Both the position numbers and the translations under genes were made by a program. Source: Akkermansia muciniphila (GTDB lineage: Bacteria > Verrucomicrobiota > Verrucomicrobiia > Verrucomicrobiales > Akkermansiaceae). Taken from it: a DNA stretch of 64,000 bases. The first letter of the stretch is position 1. Every line of letters starts with the position of its first letter. The stretch covers positions 124,001 through 188,000 of the forward strand of contig NZ_CP156688.1 in the NCBI RefSeq assembly GCF_040616545.1, in the 5' to 3' direction. The notes under the pieces were generated by a model, which did no database searches, was not told where the DNA came from, and saw only the letters and a program-made list of their open reading frames with translations. Positions 1 to 10,069 of the stretch are shown piece by piece.

Positions 1-45
1 AGAAGCCGCACGTGTCCATCCGGCTTCCCCCGGAAGCCTCCGTGT

Positions 46-1212
46 TCAGAAGGAGAGGGAGACGCCCAGAGCGGCCTGATGCTCCAGAAGGGATTCCCTG
101 AAATGCGCCTGGTAGGAGGCGAAGACGGAGCATCTGTCATTGAAGACCATCCTGGAGAGCAGTTTGACCTTGAATGACTGCTTTCCGGGAGAATAGCCCT
201 TCCCCTTATACCGGGATTCCCGGTATTCATCCCCTTCCCACCAGCCGTCGCGGAACGTGTAATGGGGATCGTTTCTGTAGACGTCCGGGCAGTAGCTCCC
301 GGACAGGGCATTGATCCATATGGTGTTTCCGGACAAACGGAGGACGTGTTCCAGCGTCACCCCCATCGCCAGGGACACATTGTCAAACGTTCCCCGGTTG
401 TCCCGCCTCTGGTTGTAATCATCATCGTCATCCCAGCCATCATCCCAATCGTCGTCATCCCACCAGCAATCCCCCCACCAGGAGGAATCGCCGCAATCGC
501 CCCGGTCATCCCTTTTCACCTTGTTGGCTCCATGCACATACGTCACTCCCATAAAGGGGGTAACGCTGAAGGAGTCCGTCACCTGATAGCGCCAGGAGGC
601 GGAAAGACCCGCCTGGAACGTTTCCGAGTCCCACCTGGAGGCGTTTCCCCACGCATCGTTGTGGCGGCATTTGTTTTCCGTACTGCCGAAGGCCGCATTC
701 GCGGCAAGAAGCAGGCTGGACCGCGGCCCCGTTTCCCGGAAGTAGGCGCCGTACAGGTTGGCCATCCACGCAGACTGCCGGAAGCGGTCCCCCTCGATGG
801 GGCCGTCCGGATAGTCCGGCATTTCCTGAATGTTCTGGTGCCCGAACAATTGCCCGAACGCCAGCCCCAGCATGGAACCGGATTTTTCTCCATACGCGCC
901 ATAGTCATATCCCAGCGCGTAGCCGGCGGCGGTGTAGTCAAAAGAAGGCTGATTGTTCCGGACGCCGCCATCGCCAAAGCTGCCCAGCGCGCCCGCCCAC
1001 AGGTTGGAAGGCCCTTTCTGCTGAAAACGGGAGATATTTATCTGGGCTGAGGAGGCTTCCACCAGCGTCTGCACATAGGCCGCGGACACCCACATGGAGT
1101 CCAGCGTGGTTTCCGGACCGCTTTCCGGGAACTGGTTCCAGGATTCGGCGCGCACGGCAGGAAGGCATCCTGCCAGGGCCAGGCTCCATAAGGAGATACG
1201 GGATAGTTTCAT
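46..1212 (-). CDS. Autotransporter-type outer membrane beta-barrel protein
   Basis: This 388-residue protein starts at the ATG complementary to 1210-1212, which puts a signal peptide (KLSRISLWSLALAGCLPAVRA) first; an ORF start 16 codons upstream is unlikely. The body is rich in Gly, Ala and aromatic residues in alternating beta-strand patterns (for example LGYDYGAYGE, LGLAFGQLFG), and the chain ends in Phe (GVSLSF), as outer membrane barrels do. It resembles the C-terminal barrel domain of autotransporters but has only a short N-terminal part and no passenger. Residues about 236-267 form a striking Trp/Asp-rich insert (WWDDDDWDDGWDDDDD), probably an exposed loop. Function unknown. It is transcribed divergently from kbl. 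Confidence 0.75.
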   Translation of the reverse strand: MKLSRISLWSLALAGCLPAVRAESWNQFPESGPETTLDSMWVSAAYVQTLVEASSAQINISRFQQKGPSNLWAGALGSFGDGGVRNNQPSFDYTAAGYALGYDYGAYGEKSGSMLGLAFGQLFGHQNIQEMPDYPDGPIEGDRFRQSAWMANLYGAYFRETGPRSSLLLAANAAFGSTENKCRHNDAWGNASRWDSETFQAGLSASWRYQVTDSFSVTPFMGVTYVHGANKVKRDDRGDCGDSSWWGDCWWDDDDWDDGWDDDDDYNQRRDNRGTFDNVSLAMGVTLEHVLRLSGNTIWINALSGSYCPDVYRNDPHYTFRDGWWEGDEYRESRYKGKGYSPGKQSFKVKLLSRMVFNDRCSVFASYQAHFRESLLEHQAALGVSLSF

Positions 1213-1614
1213 GGTCGGGTATGATGGGTTCAATGGCCGGAGGCTGGCTCCGACCTTCATTTTTCAAGCGCGCCCTGGCTCCCGTTTTGTGTATCAAATG
1301 TATTTCCCGGAGTCCGGGGAAGTCCTCCCTTCCCGTTCCCGCCTGTCCCAGGCGCATCCCGTACTGGTGCGGGTTTTTCATGTTTTCCCCGTTTTTTCTT
1401 TCAGGGCACGCCCCTCCCCGGGCAGCTCCCGTCTTCGCCGTCACCACGCGGTCAACGGAGGTTTTCCGCTTCTCCATTCCGTCCTCTCCCGGCCTTCAAT
1501 TTGTGTTCTTTAAGCTTTTCTTCACGGGCCAATAATGATAAAGGTGCGGGAGCAACCGTGTGATCCTTGATCGTTCACTTGCTGGCTATTTCAATTCATA
1601 TTCCATTATTCGAC
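1213..1614. other. Divergent intergenic region
   Basis: About 400 bases separate the divergent barrel gene and kbl. The half next to kbl becomes AT-richer from about 1500 and should hold the kbl promoter. I see no gene, strong hairpin or convincing -35/-10 pair. Confidence 0.5.
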
Positions 1615-2814
1615 ATGTATACCCCTGAATTCAAAAACATCCTCACTTCCACCCTGGACGGACTGCGTGCGGAAGGTCTGTACAAGGAAGAACGTTTCAT
1701 CGCCTCCCAGCAGTATTCCCAGGTGACGCTGAAGGACGGGCGCTCCGTCATCAACATGTGCGCCAATAATTACCTGGGCCTGGCCAATAATCCGGAAGTG
1801 ATGGAGGCCGCCAAGAAAGCCATTGACGAATGGGGTTTCGGCATGGCTTCCGTCCGGTTCATCTGCGGCACGCAGACCCTGCACCGCCAGCTGGAGGAAC
1901 GTCTTTCCCGGTTCCTGGGCACGGAAGACACGATTCTGTTCCCCTCCTGCTTTGACGCCAACGGCGGCCTGTTTGAAGGCCTCCTGACCGCGGACGACGC
2001 CATCATTTCCGATTCCCTGAACCACGCCTCCATCATTGACGGCGTGCGCCTCTGCAAGGCCAAGCGCTTCCGCTACGCCAACAACGACATGGCGGACCTG
2101 GAAGCCAAGCTCCAGGAAGCGGACGCCGCCGGAGCCCGCGTGAAGCTGATTTCCACGGACGGCGTGTTTTCCATGGACGGCATCATCGCCCAGCTGGACA
2201 AGATTCACGATCTGGCCGCCAAGTACAACGCCATCGTCCACTTTGACGACTGCCACGCCACGGGCTTCCTGGGCAAGAGGGGCCGCGGCACGCACGAACA
2301 TTGCGGCCTGTTCGGCAACATAGACATCACCACCGGCACTCTGGGGAAAGCCCTGGGCGGCGCTTCCGGCGGCTACGTTTCCGGACCGAAGGAAGTGGTG
2401 GACATCCTGCGCCAGAAGGCGCGCCCGTACCTGTTTTCCAACAGCGTGGCCCCGGCCATCGTGGCCGCCTCCATCAAGGTGCTGGACCTGCTGGAAGGTT
2501 CCACGGAAGCTCGCGACCGCGTGGAAGCGAATACCAGGTATTTCCGTGACGCCATGACGGCCGCCGGCTTCACCATCGGCGGCAAGGACCACCCCATTTC
2601 CCCGGTGATGCTGGGGGACGCCGTGCTGTCCCAGAAATTCTCCGCCCAGCTTCTGGACGAGGGCGTATACGCCGTCGGCTTCTTCTACCCCGTCGTTCCC
2701 AAGGGCCAGGCCCGCATCCGCACGCAGATTTCCGCCGCCCACACGCGCGAACAACTGGACAAGGCGATTGAAGCTTTCTGCAAGGTGGGCAAGAGCCTGG
2801 GGGTTATTTCCTGA
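1615..2814 (+). CDS. kbl: Glycine C-acetyltransferase (2-amino-3-ketobutyrate CoA ligase)
   Basis: This cytoplasmic PLP enzyme converts 2-amino-3-oxobutyrate and CoA to glycine and acetyl-CoA, the second step of threonine breakdown. The ATG at 1615 gives 399 residues, the usual length for Kbl; an upstream in-frame start would add 16 residues that do not fit the family. Alpha-oxoamine synthase signatures are present: NNYLGLA near the N-terminus, FDDCHATGF (Asp211, His214) and the PLP lysine Lys245 in [12 protein letters not shown]. No threonine dehydrogenase (tdh) lies beside it. The kinase gene follows 14 bases later and may be co-transcribed. Confidence 0.93.
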   Translation: MYTPEFKNILTSTLDGLRAEGLYKEERFIASQQYSQVTLKDGRSVINMCANNYLGLANNPEVMEAAKKAIDEWGFGMASVRFICGTQTLHRQLEERLSRFLGTEDTILFPSCFDANGGLFEGLLTADDAIISDSLNHASIIDGVRLCKAKRFRYANNDMADLEAKLQEADAAGARVKLISTDGVFSMDGIIAQLDKIHDLAAKYNAIVHFDDCHATGFLGKRGRGTHEHCGLFGNIDITTGTLGKALGGASGGYVSGPKEVVDILRQKARPYLFSNSVAPAIVAASIKVLDLLEGSTEARDRVEANTRYFRDAMTAAGFTIGGKDHPISPVMLGDAVLSQKFSAQLLDEGVYAVGFFYPVVPKGQARIRTQISAAHTREQLDKAIEAFCKVGKSLGVIS

Positions 2815-2828
2815 TTCCCGCACTTTCC

Positions 2829-5468
2829 ATGACTTCGGACGCACCACCCATGCCCGGCGGCAATCTGCCGACGCTGCCCGTCAAGCGGGTGGTGCGTCCC
2901 ACTCCTTCCATCCCGGACCATGAAGTCGTGCGCCAGATAGGCAGCGGCGCTTACGGGGAAGTCTGGCTGGCCCGCTCCCTGACCGGGGCATGGCGCGCCG
3001 TAAAAATCGTCTGGAGGGAGGATTTTGAGGACGAGCGCACCTTCAACCGGGAGTTTGAGGGCATCCTGCAGTATGAGCCCATCGCCCGCAACCATCCGGG
3101 GCTGGTCCACATTCTGCACGTAGGGAGGCACGACCAGGATTCCCCGTTTTACTATTACGTCATGGAGCTGGGCGACGACGCCCGCACGGGCGTCCATATC
3201 ACGCCGGACGAGTATATTCCCCGCACGCTCCAGACGGACAAGAAGTTTTCCGGCAACAAGCCCCTGCCGCTGGATTACTGCCTGGAGGTAGGCAGCCAAT
3301 TGGCCCACGCCCTGCTGTACCTGCACAGCAAGAACCTGACGCACCGGGACATCAAGCCGGCGAACGTCATCTTCGTCAACGGGCGGCCCAAGCTGGCGGA
3401 CATCGGCCTGGTGGCCCATCTGGACCAGCGCAGCTTTGTGGGCACGGAGGGGTTCATCCCCCCGGACGGCCCCGGCACCCGGCGGGCGGACGTTTACGCC
3501 CTGGCCAAGGTTTTATATGAGATCAGCACGGGAAAGGACCGCATGGATTTTCCCGAACTTCCGGATGACCTGCCGGAAGGCACCGTGCGCAAGAAGTGGC
3601 AGGCGTTCAACACGATCATCTGCCAGGCGGCGGAACCCCGCGTAGAGGAATGCACCATTGATTCCGCGGAAGAGCTGGCGGAAAAGATAGACGCCCTGCG
3701 GGGGTATGAAGTGCCTTCCCGCTTCCGCCTTCATAAGAAAAAGAAGCGCCGCAAGCTCAGGCGCACCCTCCAGCTGCTGGCCGCGGCCGTAGCCGGGGCT
3801 TTCACCGCGTACTGGGGGGCCCTGTGGCTCAACAACAGCCAGCATCTTCCGGAAGAACCCGCCGCAGACGTCCGCCAGGACCCCCAGGCCGCCAACCCGG
3901 AGGAGGAATCCCGGACCGGGTACGTTCTGGTGACCAGCTCCCCGGCGGGAGCGTCCGTATATGATGCGGACGGCAATTACCTGGATGAAACGCCCTACGG
4001 CCCCATTGAGCTGCCCTCCGGCGCTTCCGTGGCTTATACCATCAAGAAATCGGGCTTCGCGGACAAAGAGGAGGCGGGCACCGTCAAGGGCGGCTCCACG
4101 CTGGCCCTGGGCGGCGTGCTGAAGGAGTACCATCCCCCCACGGACAGCCAGCCGTGGAAAGACACGGAGGGAGTCACGTACCTGCCCGCGGAAACGCGCC
4201 ACGTGGCGCAAGGCCCCCTCACCGCCGCTCTGTTCAACAAGTTCCTGAAGGAGGACCGCCAGAAGGGGAACTACCAGATGAAACGGGAACAGACGGAACC
4301 GGGCCATCCGGAGAAGGACGTGGCCCTGCTCACGCAGGACGGCATCACGGCCTACCTGGCATGGCTGAACAAGAAATGCGAACGGGAGGGGCTGCTGGGC
4401 AAGGAATTCTCCATCAATGCGGACCCTCTTCCGCAAACATCCGGAGGCACGGACGGCCACAGCGCCTACGTCCTGAACGTCACCCGCGTGTTCCAGGTCC
4501 CCATCACCGTCACCACCAATCCGCCGGGAGCCAGCGTCTTTTTCAACAACAGGCTGATTGGCCGCACGCCCATTGAGGAATACGTCAACCAGGTACCCTA
4601 CGTGATTGAAATCAAACTGCCGGGGCATGCCACCATGCGGCGCCGGGGGCTGGACCCGCAGGATTTATACCTTTCCCTCCAGCTGGAGCCGGACAAATCC
4701 GTGATCTTCGGCTCACCCTGGACCAACAGCCTGGGCATGCAGATGGCCCCGGTAGGGGGAAACGCCCTGGTCATGTCCCATGAGGTGCGCGTGAAGGATT
4801 TCCAGCAGTTCCTGAAAGCCACGGGGAGGAAAGCCCCGGCCCGGCCCGGCTTCCCCCAGGGGGAGAACCACCCGGTGGTGAACGTCAGCAGGCAGGACGC
4901 GCGCGCCTTTGCCACATGGCTTACCAACAAGGAACGGGCCCAGGGGCTGATTGACCAGCACGATTCCTACCGCCTGCCTACGGACGAGGAATGGAGCTCC
5001 TGGGTGCGCCTGACGGATGAAAAGGGGTCCTCCCCCTATGAAAAGACGCTGCCTCATGAAAACTCCCGGGAGGTGTTCCCGTGGGGTTACTCATGGCCGC
5101 CGCCGGATAAAACAGGCAATTTTGCGGACCAGTCCGCCCTGATTTACCTTCCTTCCTCCCGCGTCATCGTGGGGTATGAGGACGGACAGCCGTATACGGC
5201 GCCCGTGAAGACCTTCCCGCCCAACCACCTGGGCCTGTATGACCTGGAGGGGAACGTCATGGAATGGGTGGACGATTCCTACGGAGGGCCGGAATCCCTC
5301 CCCATCCGCAACTACGGCGTAGCCCGCGGAGGCAGCTACCTCTCCTTCCGCCCCAAGCAGCTCACTACTTCCATCCGCACCCCCCTGCCGGAAAATACAC
5401 GGGATAACGCGCTCGGCTTCCGCCTCATCCTGTCTTCCGACCGTCCCGCCGCCCCCACGGCCCCCTGA
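2829..5468 (+). CDS. Membrane Ser/Thr protein kinase with PEGA repeats and C-terminal FGE-like domain
   Basis: This 879-residue protein has an N-terminal cytoplasmic Hanks-type kinase (about 30-300): glycine loop GSGAYGEVW, ATP lysine Lys59 and catalytic HRDIKPAN at 172-179. The metal-binding DFG is DIG (Asp191), which keeps the Asp. A basic stretch and one membrane segment (about 313-334) follow, then two extracytoplasmic PEGA repeats (about 364-420 and 557-606; TSSPAGASVY and TNPPGASVFF). The end (about 630-870) is a formylglycine-generating-enzyme-like C-type lectin fold (RLPTDEEW, LYDLEGNVMEWVDD, ARGGSY). The cysteines that sulfatase maturases carry after GGS are absent, so it is probably a binding or sensor domain. 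It lies 14 bases after kbl. Confidence 0.88.
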   Translation: MTSDAPPMPGGNLPTLPVKRVVRPTPSIPDHEVVRQIGSGAYGEVWLARSLTGAWRAVKIVWREDFEDERTFNREFEGILQYEPIARNHPGLVHILHVGRHDQDSPFYYYVMELGDDARTGVHITPDEYIPRTLQTDKKFSGNKPLPLDYCLEVGSQLAHALLYLHSKNLTHRDIKPANVIFVNGRPKLADIGLVAHLDQRSFVGTEGFIPPDGPGTRRADVYALAKVLYEISTGKDRMDFPELPDDLPEGTVRKKWQAFNTIICQAAEPRVEECTIDSAEELAEKIDALRGYEVPSRFRLHKKKKRRKLRRTLQLLAAAVAGAFTAYWGALWLNNSQHLPEEPAADVRQDPQAANPEEESRTGYVLVTSSPAGASVYDADGNYLDETPYGPIELPSGASVAYTIKKSGFADKEEAGTVKGGSTLALGGVLKEYHPPTDSQPWKDTEGVTYLPAETRHVAQGPLTAALFNKFLKEDRQKGNYQMKREQTEPGHPEKDVALLTQDGITAYLAWLNKKCEREGLLGKEFSINADPLPQTSGGTDGHSAYVLNVTRVFQVPITVTTNPPGASVFFNNRLIGRTPIEEYVNQVPYVIEIKLPGHATMRRRGLDPQDLYLSLQLEPDKSVIFGSPWTNSLGMQMAPVGGNALVMSHEVRVKDFQQFLKATGRKAPARPGFPQGENHPVVNVSRQDARAFATWLTNKERAQGLIDQHDSYRLPTDEEWSSWVRLTDEKGSSPYEKTLPHENSREVFPWGYSWPPPDKTGNFADQSALIYLPSSRVIVGYEDGQPYTAPVKTFPPNHLGLYDLEGNVMEWVDDSYGGPESLPIRNYGVARGGSYLSFRPKQLTTSIRTPLPENTRDNALGFRLILSSDRPAAPTAP

Positions 5469-5642
5469 CGCCGGGGCGCGCCGCCTCCGCAGGAGCAGAT
5501 TTCCCCTGCTCCTCCGTTCCGCACAACAAGCCGTTCCCGAAAGGGGAAGGCCCGCTGCAGCCGGCAGGCCGCCCGGCCTCTCCGGGAAAATGGTTGAAAG
5601 GGCCTCCCGTTATGCTACCTTTTCCCTGCACCCTTTTCCCGA

Positions 5643-6413
5643 ATGAAAATCATCGCCATCGCCAACCAGAAGGGGGGAGTGGGAAAAACCACCACGGCCA
5701 TCAACCTGGCCGCCGCCCTGGCCCAGCTGAAGAAGAAAATCCTTGTCATTGACCTGGACCCGCAGGCCAATGCCACCAGCGGCATGGGCATTGACGGAAA
5801 AGACATGCCCAGCCTGTATCCGGCCCTGCTCGGCCAGCTTCCGGCGGAAGAGTGCATTGTGCCTTCCGGCAGAAAACGGCTGAACATCATTCCCTCCACC
5901 ATGGACCTGGCTGGCGTGGAAATAGAGCTGGCCCGGTCCGGCAACCACCTGACCAGGCTCCGGGAAACGCTCGCCCCCCTGCGGGAGTCGGAAGCGTACG
6001 ACTACTGCATCATGGATACGCCGCCCTCGCTGGGCGTCCTGATGACCTCTGCCCTAGCCGCCTGCGACGAAGTGCTGACTCCCCTGCAATGCGAATGGTT
6101 CGGGCTGGAAGGGCTGGCCAAAATCCTGCACGTGACGGCGCAGATCTGCGCCAGCGGAGCCAATCCCCGCATCAGGCATGAAGGAGTGCTGATGACCATG
6201 TATGACGGCCGCACCAACCTCTCCCGCCAGGTCATTGACCAGGTGGAAAAACACCTGCCCCAGATGCTGTACAAGACGGTTATTCCCCGCTCCATCCGGC
6301 TCGGGGAAGCGCCCAGCTTCGGCCACACCATCTTTGAACATGATCCTTCCGGCACGGCGGCGGACGCCTATCTGAAGGCCGCCCGGGAATTCATCAGGCG
6401 CCACAAGTCCTGA
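5643..6413 (+). CDS. ParA/Soj-family ATPase
   Basis: This 256-residue P-loop ATPase has the deviant Walker A motif KGGVGKTT (Lys10 and Lys15), typical of ParA/MinD proteins that form ATP sandwich dimers. It also has DLDPQANAT and DTPPSLG (Asp125). It matches Soj-type ParA in length and order: [10 protein letters not shown] start, [14 protein letters not shown], and [15 protein letters not shown] near the end. ParA proteins position chromosomes, plasmids or protein clusters with a partner such as ParB. No parB is adjacent; the gene lies alone between two kinase genes. It could be the chromosomal Soj or an orphan positioning ATPase. Confidence 0.9.
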   Translation: MKIIAIANQKGGVGKTTTAINLAAALAQLKKKILVIDLDPQANATSGMGIDGKDMPSLYPALLGQLPAEECIVPSGRKRLNIIPSTMDLAGVEIELARSGNHLTRLRETLAPLRESEAYDYCIMDTPPSLGVLMTSALAACDEVLTPLQCEWFGLEGLAKILHVTAQICASGANPRIRHEGVLMTMYDGRTNLSRQVIDQVEKHLPQMLYKTVIPRSIRLGEAPSFGHTIFEHDPSGTAADAYLKAAREFIRRHKS

Positions 6414-6652
6414 AAAGGTGAAGGGCCGGCTTACACAGAAATGGATTTCATGGACGCGGCGAACGGAAAGGACAAGGCAGAAAGAAGCCTCCACCCCGCC
6501 CCGTAGGCCCGTTCCGTCCACTTAACTTGCGCCATTCCGGGCCCCCCTCCAGGAGCCGGCAGCCCTGAACGCAGGAAAACAGGCATTCACCTTGACTTGC
6601 CGCACCCGGCATATGAGAATGCCCGTAGCTTCCGCTTCAGGAACTTTCCCTC

Positions 6653-9406
6653 ATGCCAGCAGAAGAAGGCCATCCAGATGACCAGCCCCGGACGACAGGG
6701 CAAGTCCCGCCTCCCGCACCGACGACAGGCCTGGAACAGATTCTGCCCGGCCGCCCCCCTCTTCCCCATGCGGAAGAAAAAGGCGCCTTTTTCGTCTACC
6801 AGCGGGAGCTGGCGCCCGGCACGCGCCTGGAACAGTATGAAATCATCCGCGTCCTGGGCAGCGGAGGCTTCGGCATCACTTATCTGGCCAAGGACCTGTT
6901 CCTGAACCGCAACGTGGTCATCAAGGAAAACTTCCCCTCCAGCTGCTCCTACCGGGACCCGCTGACCGGGCACATCCGCCCCAACAATGAACACGACCTG
7001 GAAAATTACACCTGGGCCCTGAAAAGCTTCCTGAGTGAGGCTCAGACGCTGGCGGAACTCAACCATCCCGGCATCGTCAGGATCCTGTCCGTCTTTGAAG
7101 CCAACGGCACAGCCTACTTCGCCATGGAGCACATCACCGGGCTCTCCTTGGACTTTCTGGGGGAAAAGCTCCACAGCACGGGCCACCGTTACACGGAGGA
7201 TGAACTCAAGGGGCTGCTGACGCGCCTGCTCCGTATTCTGGACTACCTCCATTCCCGGCACATCTACCACCGTGACATCAAGCCCGGCAACATCCTGCTG
7301 ACGGAGGAGGGCACGCCCGTGCTGATCGACTTCGGCGCGGCGCGCCACGCCCTGAAGCTGCACGCCGCCACCGTCCTGACCACCCAGGGGTATTCCTCCC
7401 CGGAACAGGCTCTGGGAAAAACGAACATCGGCCCCTGGAGCGACCTTTATTCCGTGGGAGCCACCTTTTACGCCCTGCTCACGGGCCACCCGCCGGAACG
7501 GGCGGAAGTGCGCCTGGCGGAAGACGGCATGCAGCCCCTGCACAGTGATCCCGTGCTCACGCGCTTTTATTCCCGGCAGTTCCTGCTGTCCCTGGACAAG
7601 GCGCTCTCCCCCCAGATCAACTGCCGCTACCAGAACGCCCGGGAATGGATTCACGACATCTGCGCCATTTCCGGGGAGGAATCCTCCGCCACCATCCACC
7701 TGTCCCCGGCAGACATCCACTACATCCATCCGGAAGGGATGCCGCGCCCCTGCGCTGAAAAAAAATCCGGGAACAACAATCCCGCCGCCAGCCCGGGCGG
7801 CCTCCATTCCGCCTCCCGGAGGCTGTCGGCACGCACCCTCCGCCGCAACCGCCACATGATGTACCTGATGGTGGGCAGCGCCTGCACCCTTCTGCTGGCC
7901 GCCGGAGCGGTCTACCTGACGGACTACCTGAAAAAGGCCCCCATGGGCACCACCATCAACACCATCAAGGAAGCCATCCAGCAGCCCGCCGCCAATTCCA
8001 ATGGTCGGGAACTGCCGGCCCCACCCAGGGACCTGGCGTCCATCCGCATTCCGGAACTTAAAATGACGGAAGACGCGGCGCTGGAACCGCGAACGCTCCA
8101 GGAATTCCACCTGCGCCTTGATGATACGATCCTCACCCGCTCCGGCCTCCCCTCCATCCTGCCGGAAAAACTGCGCATCTCCTGCATTTATCTTCAAATC
8201 ACGCCGCCGCCCTCCGGCGGCGAGGAAATTCACCTCACCATCCGGGACTCCAACGGCGCCCTCGTGGACCGCTCCGTCAACCCGGTCCCCTCCTTCACGG
8301 TGCCGGGACAGTCCACCAGCACGTTCTTCTTCCCGTCCCTCCCGGAACTGTCCACGGACCGTGTTTACACGTACACCTTTGAAACCGCCACGCACAGGGC
8401 CGTTCCCATGCAAATGGCCTGTTTCAAAAGCGAGACGGAACGCACGGAAGAGGCGTTCCCCAAAATCCGTTTCATTGCCGCGCCGCCTGCGCCGGAGCCT
8501 GCCCTGCTGCATGACCCGGTTTACAAGGGGCTGGTGGCGGCGGTCACTACGCCAACACCGGGCCACGGAGACGTCCTGAACCATGCGGACGCCACACCGG
8601 ACACGCTGGCGGCCCTGGAGCAACTGGCCAGAGCCGGCTACCCCATTGCCCAGCAGGTACTGGGAAAAGCCCTCATGTCTCCGGACTGCCCCGGAGGCCC
8701 CCGGCCTGAAGAAGGCGTGGAATGGCTCTACCGTTCCGCCACCGGAGGATGCTACGAGGCCATGAAGGAGCTGGGCATCCTGCTCATGGACGTCCCCTCC
8801 TACTTCCCCCGCCTGCCCCAGCAGCCCCCGCTGGCCTCACGGGATTACGCCCAGGCGGCTCGGTTCCTGAGAATGGCCGTCCAGTACCGGGACCAGGAGG
8901 CCATGTACCTGCTCTCCCTCATGTACTCGCAGGGGTGGGGCGTGCCCGCTTCCTCGGAACTTTCCCGCCTCATGATGGAACGCCTCAACGGCTCCGGCTA
9001 CCTCACGGACAGCCTGAACCCCAGGGCGGACATTGCGGCGTACTGGCTCCCCCTGCCGCTCGCTTCAGGAGAATCCACCATCCTGCGGTTCACCATTCCG
9101 GGACCGTTTGCCCCCGCCCAGCTCAAGGGCGTCACGCTGCATAACACAGGCATGAAAGACGCCTTCTCCATCAGCAAGATCAACATTCTCCAGCACGGGC
9201 GCCTCATTCTGGACATCATCTCCCCCCAGGAAGTATTGCCCGGCAAAAGCTCCGCCCCCATCGGCATCTCCATCCCGGAAGGACTGCTGGCGGACACCTC
9301 CCTGCCCCTGGAGGTGGAAATACTGCTGACGCCCGGAGGCAGCACTGGCGTGGTGGAAATGCCCCCTCCGGCGGAAAAGCAACGTTCCAGAAATGGAACC
9401 AACTGA
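6653..9406 (+). CDS. Membrane Ser/Thr protein kinase with Sel1-like repeats
   Basis: This 917-residue protein has a proline-rich N-terminus of about 55 residues, then a complete kinase domain (about 62-340): GSGGFGITY, Lys91 (VVIKENFP), HRDIKPGN (206-213), DFG at Asp226 and a TTQGYSSPEQ activation segment. A membrane segment (about 402-425) separates it from an extracytoplasmic part. Residues about 645-770 look like Sel1-type helical repeats (ARAGYPIAQQVLGKAL, YLLSLMYSQGWGVP). The last 140 residues are beta-rich and not recognised. It shares membrane-kinase architecture with the kinase at 2829 but has different sensor domains. Substrates cannot be read from the sequence. Confidence 0.87.
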   Translation: MPAEEGHPDDQPRTTGQVPPPAPTTGLEQILPGRPPLPHAEEKGAFFVYQRELAPGTRLEQYEIIRVLGSGGFGITYLAKDLFLNRNVVIKENFPSSCSYRDPLTGHIRPNNEHDLENYTWALKSFLSEAQTLAELNHPGIVRILSVFEANGTAYFAMEHITGLSLDFLGEKLHSTGHRYTEDELKGLLTRLLRILDYLHSRHIYHRDIKPGNILLTEEGTPVLIDFGAARHALKLHAATVLTTQGYSSPEQALGKTNIGPWSDLYSVGATFYALLTGHPPERAEVRLAEDGMQPLHSDPVLTRFYSRQFLLSLDKALSPQINCRYQNAREWIHDICAISGEESSATIHLSPADIHYIHPEGMPRPCAEKKSGNNNPAASPGGLHSASRRLSARTLRRNRHMMYLMVGSACTLLLAAGAVYLTDYLKKAPMGTTINTIKEAIQQPAANSNGRELPAPPRDLASIRIPELKMTEDAALEPRTLQEFHLRLDDTILTRSGLPSILPEKLRISCIYLQITPPPSGGEEIHLTIRDSNGALVDRSVNPVPSFTVPGQSTSTFFFPSLPELSTDRVYTYTFETATHRAVPMQMACFKSETERTEEAFPKIRFIAAPPAPEPALLHDPVYKGLVAAVTTPTPGHGDVLNHADATPDTLAALEQLARAGYPIAQQVLGKALMSPDCPGGPRPEEGVEWLYRSATGGCYEAMKELGILLMDVPSYFPRLPQQPPLASRDYAQAARFLRMAVQYRDQEAMYLLSLMYSQGWGVPASSELSRLMMERLNGSGYLTDSLNPRADIAAYWLPLPLASGESTILRFTIPGPFAPAQLKGVTLHNTGMKDAFSISKINILQHGRLILDIISPQEVLPGKSSAPIGISIPEGLLADTSLPLEVEILLTPGGSTGVVEMPPPAEKQRSRNGTN

Positions 9407-9490
9407 CGGACAGCATTTTCCACCCCGATCCGCGTAGAAGGATTCATAAAACATCCTTGCTTCCATCCTTGGGAATGCTACAAAGGCAGC

Positions 9491-10069
9491 ATGACTTCCC
9501 TTACCTTCCTTCGCCGCATGCTCCCTGTGGTGGCCGTCCTCCTGATGGCCTCCTGCGGTGACCCTACCGTTTCCTACTGGAAAAAAGCGGCTGACATCAA
9601 TACGGAATACTCGGAAAAGAGCGACGCGCTGGTGCAGCGCCTCCTTAAACTGAAAAAGAACCCCACCCTTCCGGGCCTGGCGGAAAGCAGCAAGGACGCG
9701 GCGGACCTGCTGCGGGAGCGGGATGAAGAACTGGCGGACCTGAGCACGAAAGACGTGGACCCCGCTGTGGTGGCCTACGTGGAGGAAGACCGCCAGCTCT
9801 TTGCCAGGGGGCGGGAACTGGCGGAACGCTACCAGCAATACTTTGAAAAATACCTCAAGGGAGGGCCGGAATTCACTCCTGACCCGGCCCGCGCCGCCTC
9901 CCACATAGGCCGCGGGCGGCAGGAAATACGCAAAATCCTGGCCTCAGCCCGCCAACTGGAAGAACGGGCGGAAACCCTGAGGAAAGAAAAAGCAGCCGCC
10001 CTGGAAACGGAACTTCCCCCTTTGCACTTCCGTCTCCCGGACATGAAGCAACTGCTGTCCAACCGCTGA
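9491..10069 (+). CDS. Small coiled-coil lipoprotein, function unknown
   Basis: This 192-residue protein has a lipoprotein signal (MTSLTFLRRM, hydrophobic core, LMAS before Cys22), so it is probably anchored to a membrane as a lipoprotein. The mature part is highly charged and helical (YSEKSDALVQRLLKLKK, ELADLSTKDVD, SARQLEERAETLRKEKAAALE), suggesting coiled coil. I recognise no family. It follows the Sel1 kinase by 84 bases on the same strand and may be its partner, but nothing in the sequence proves that. Confidence 0.75.
   Translation: MTSLTFLRRMLPVVAVLLMASCGDPTVSYWKKAADINTEYSEKSDALVQRLLKLKKNPTLPGLAESSKDAADLLRERDEELADLSTKDVDPAVVAYVEEDRQLFARGRELAERYQQYFEKYLKGGPEFTPDPARAASHIGRGRQEIRKILASARQLEERAETLRKEKAAALETELPPLHFRLPDMKQLLSNR

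Noticed and set aside
4716-5468. Active sulfatase-maturing enzyme in the kinase C-terminus
   Set aside because: The catalytic cysteines are missing, so it cannot be the maturase for the sulfatase at 52501.
6587-8623. A 678-codon open frame on the minus strand
   Set aside because: It is the mirror of the Sel1 kinase gene in GC-rich DNA, and its product is full of Arg, Gly and Val without a domain.
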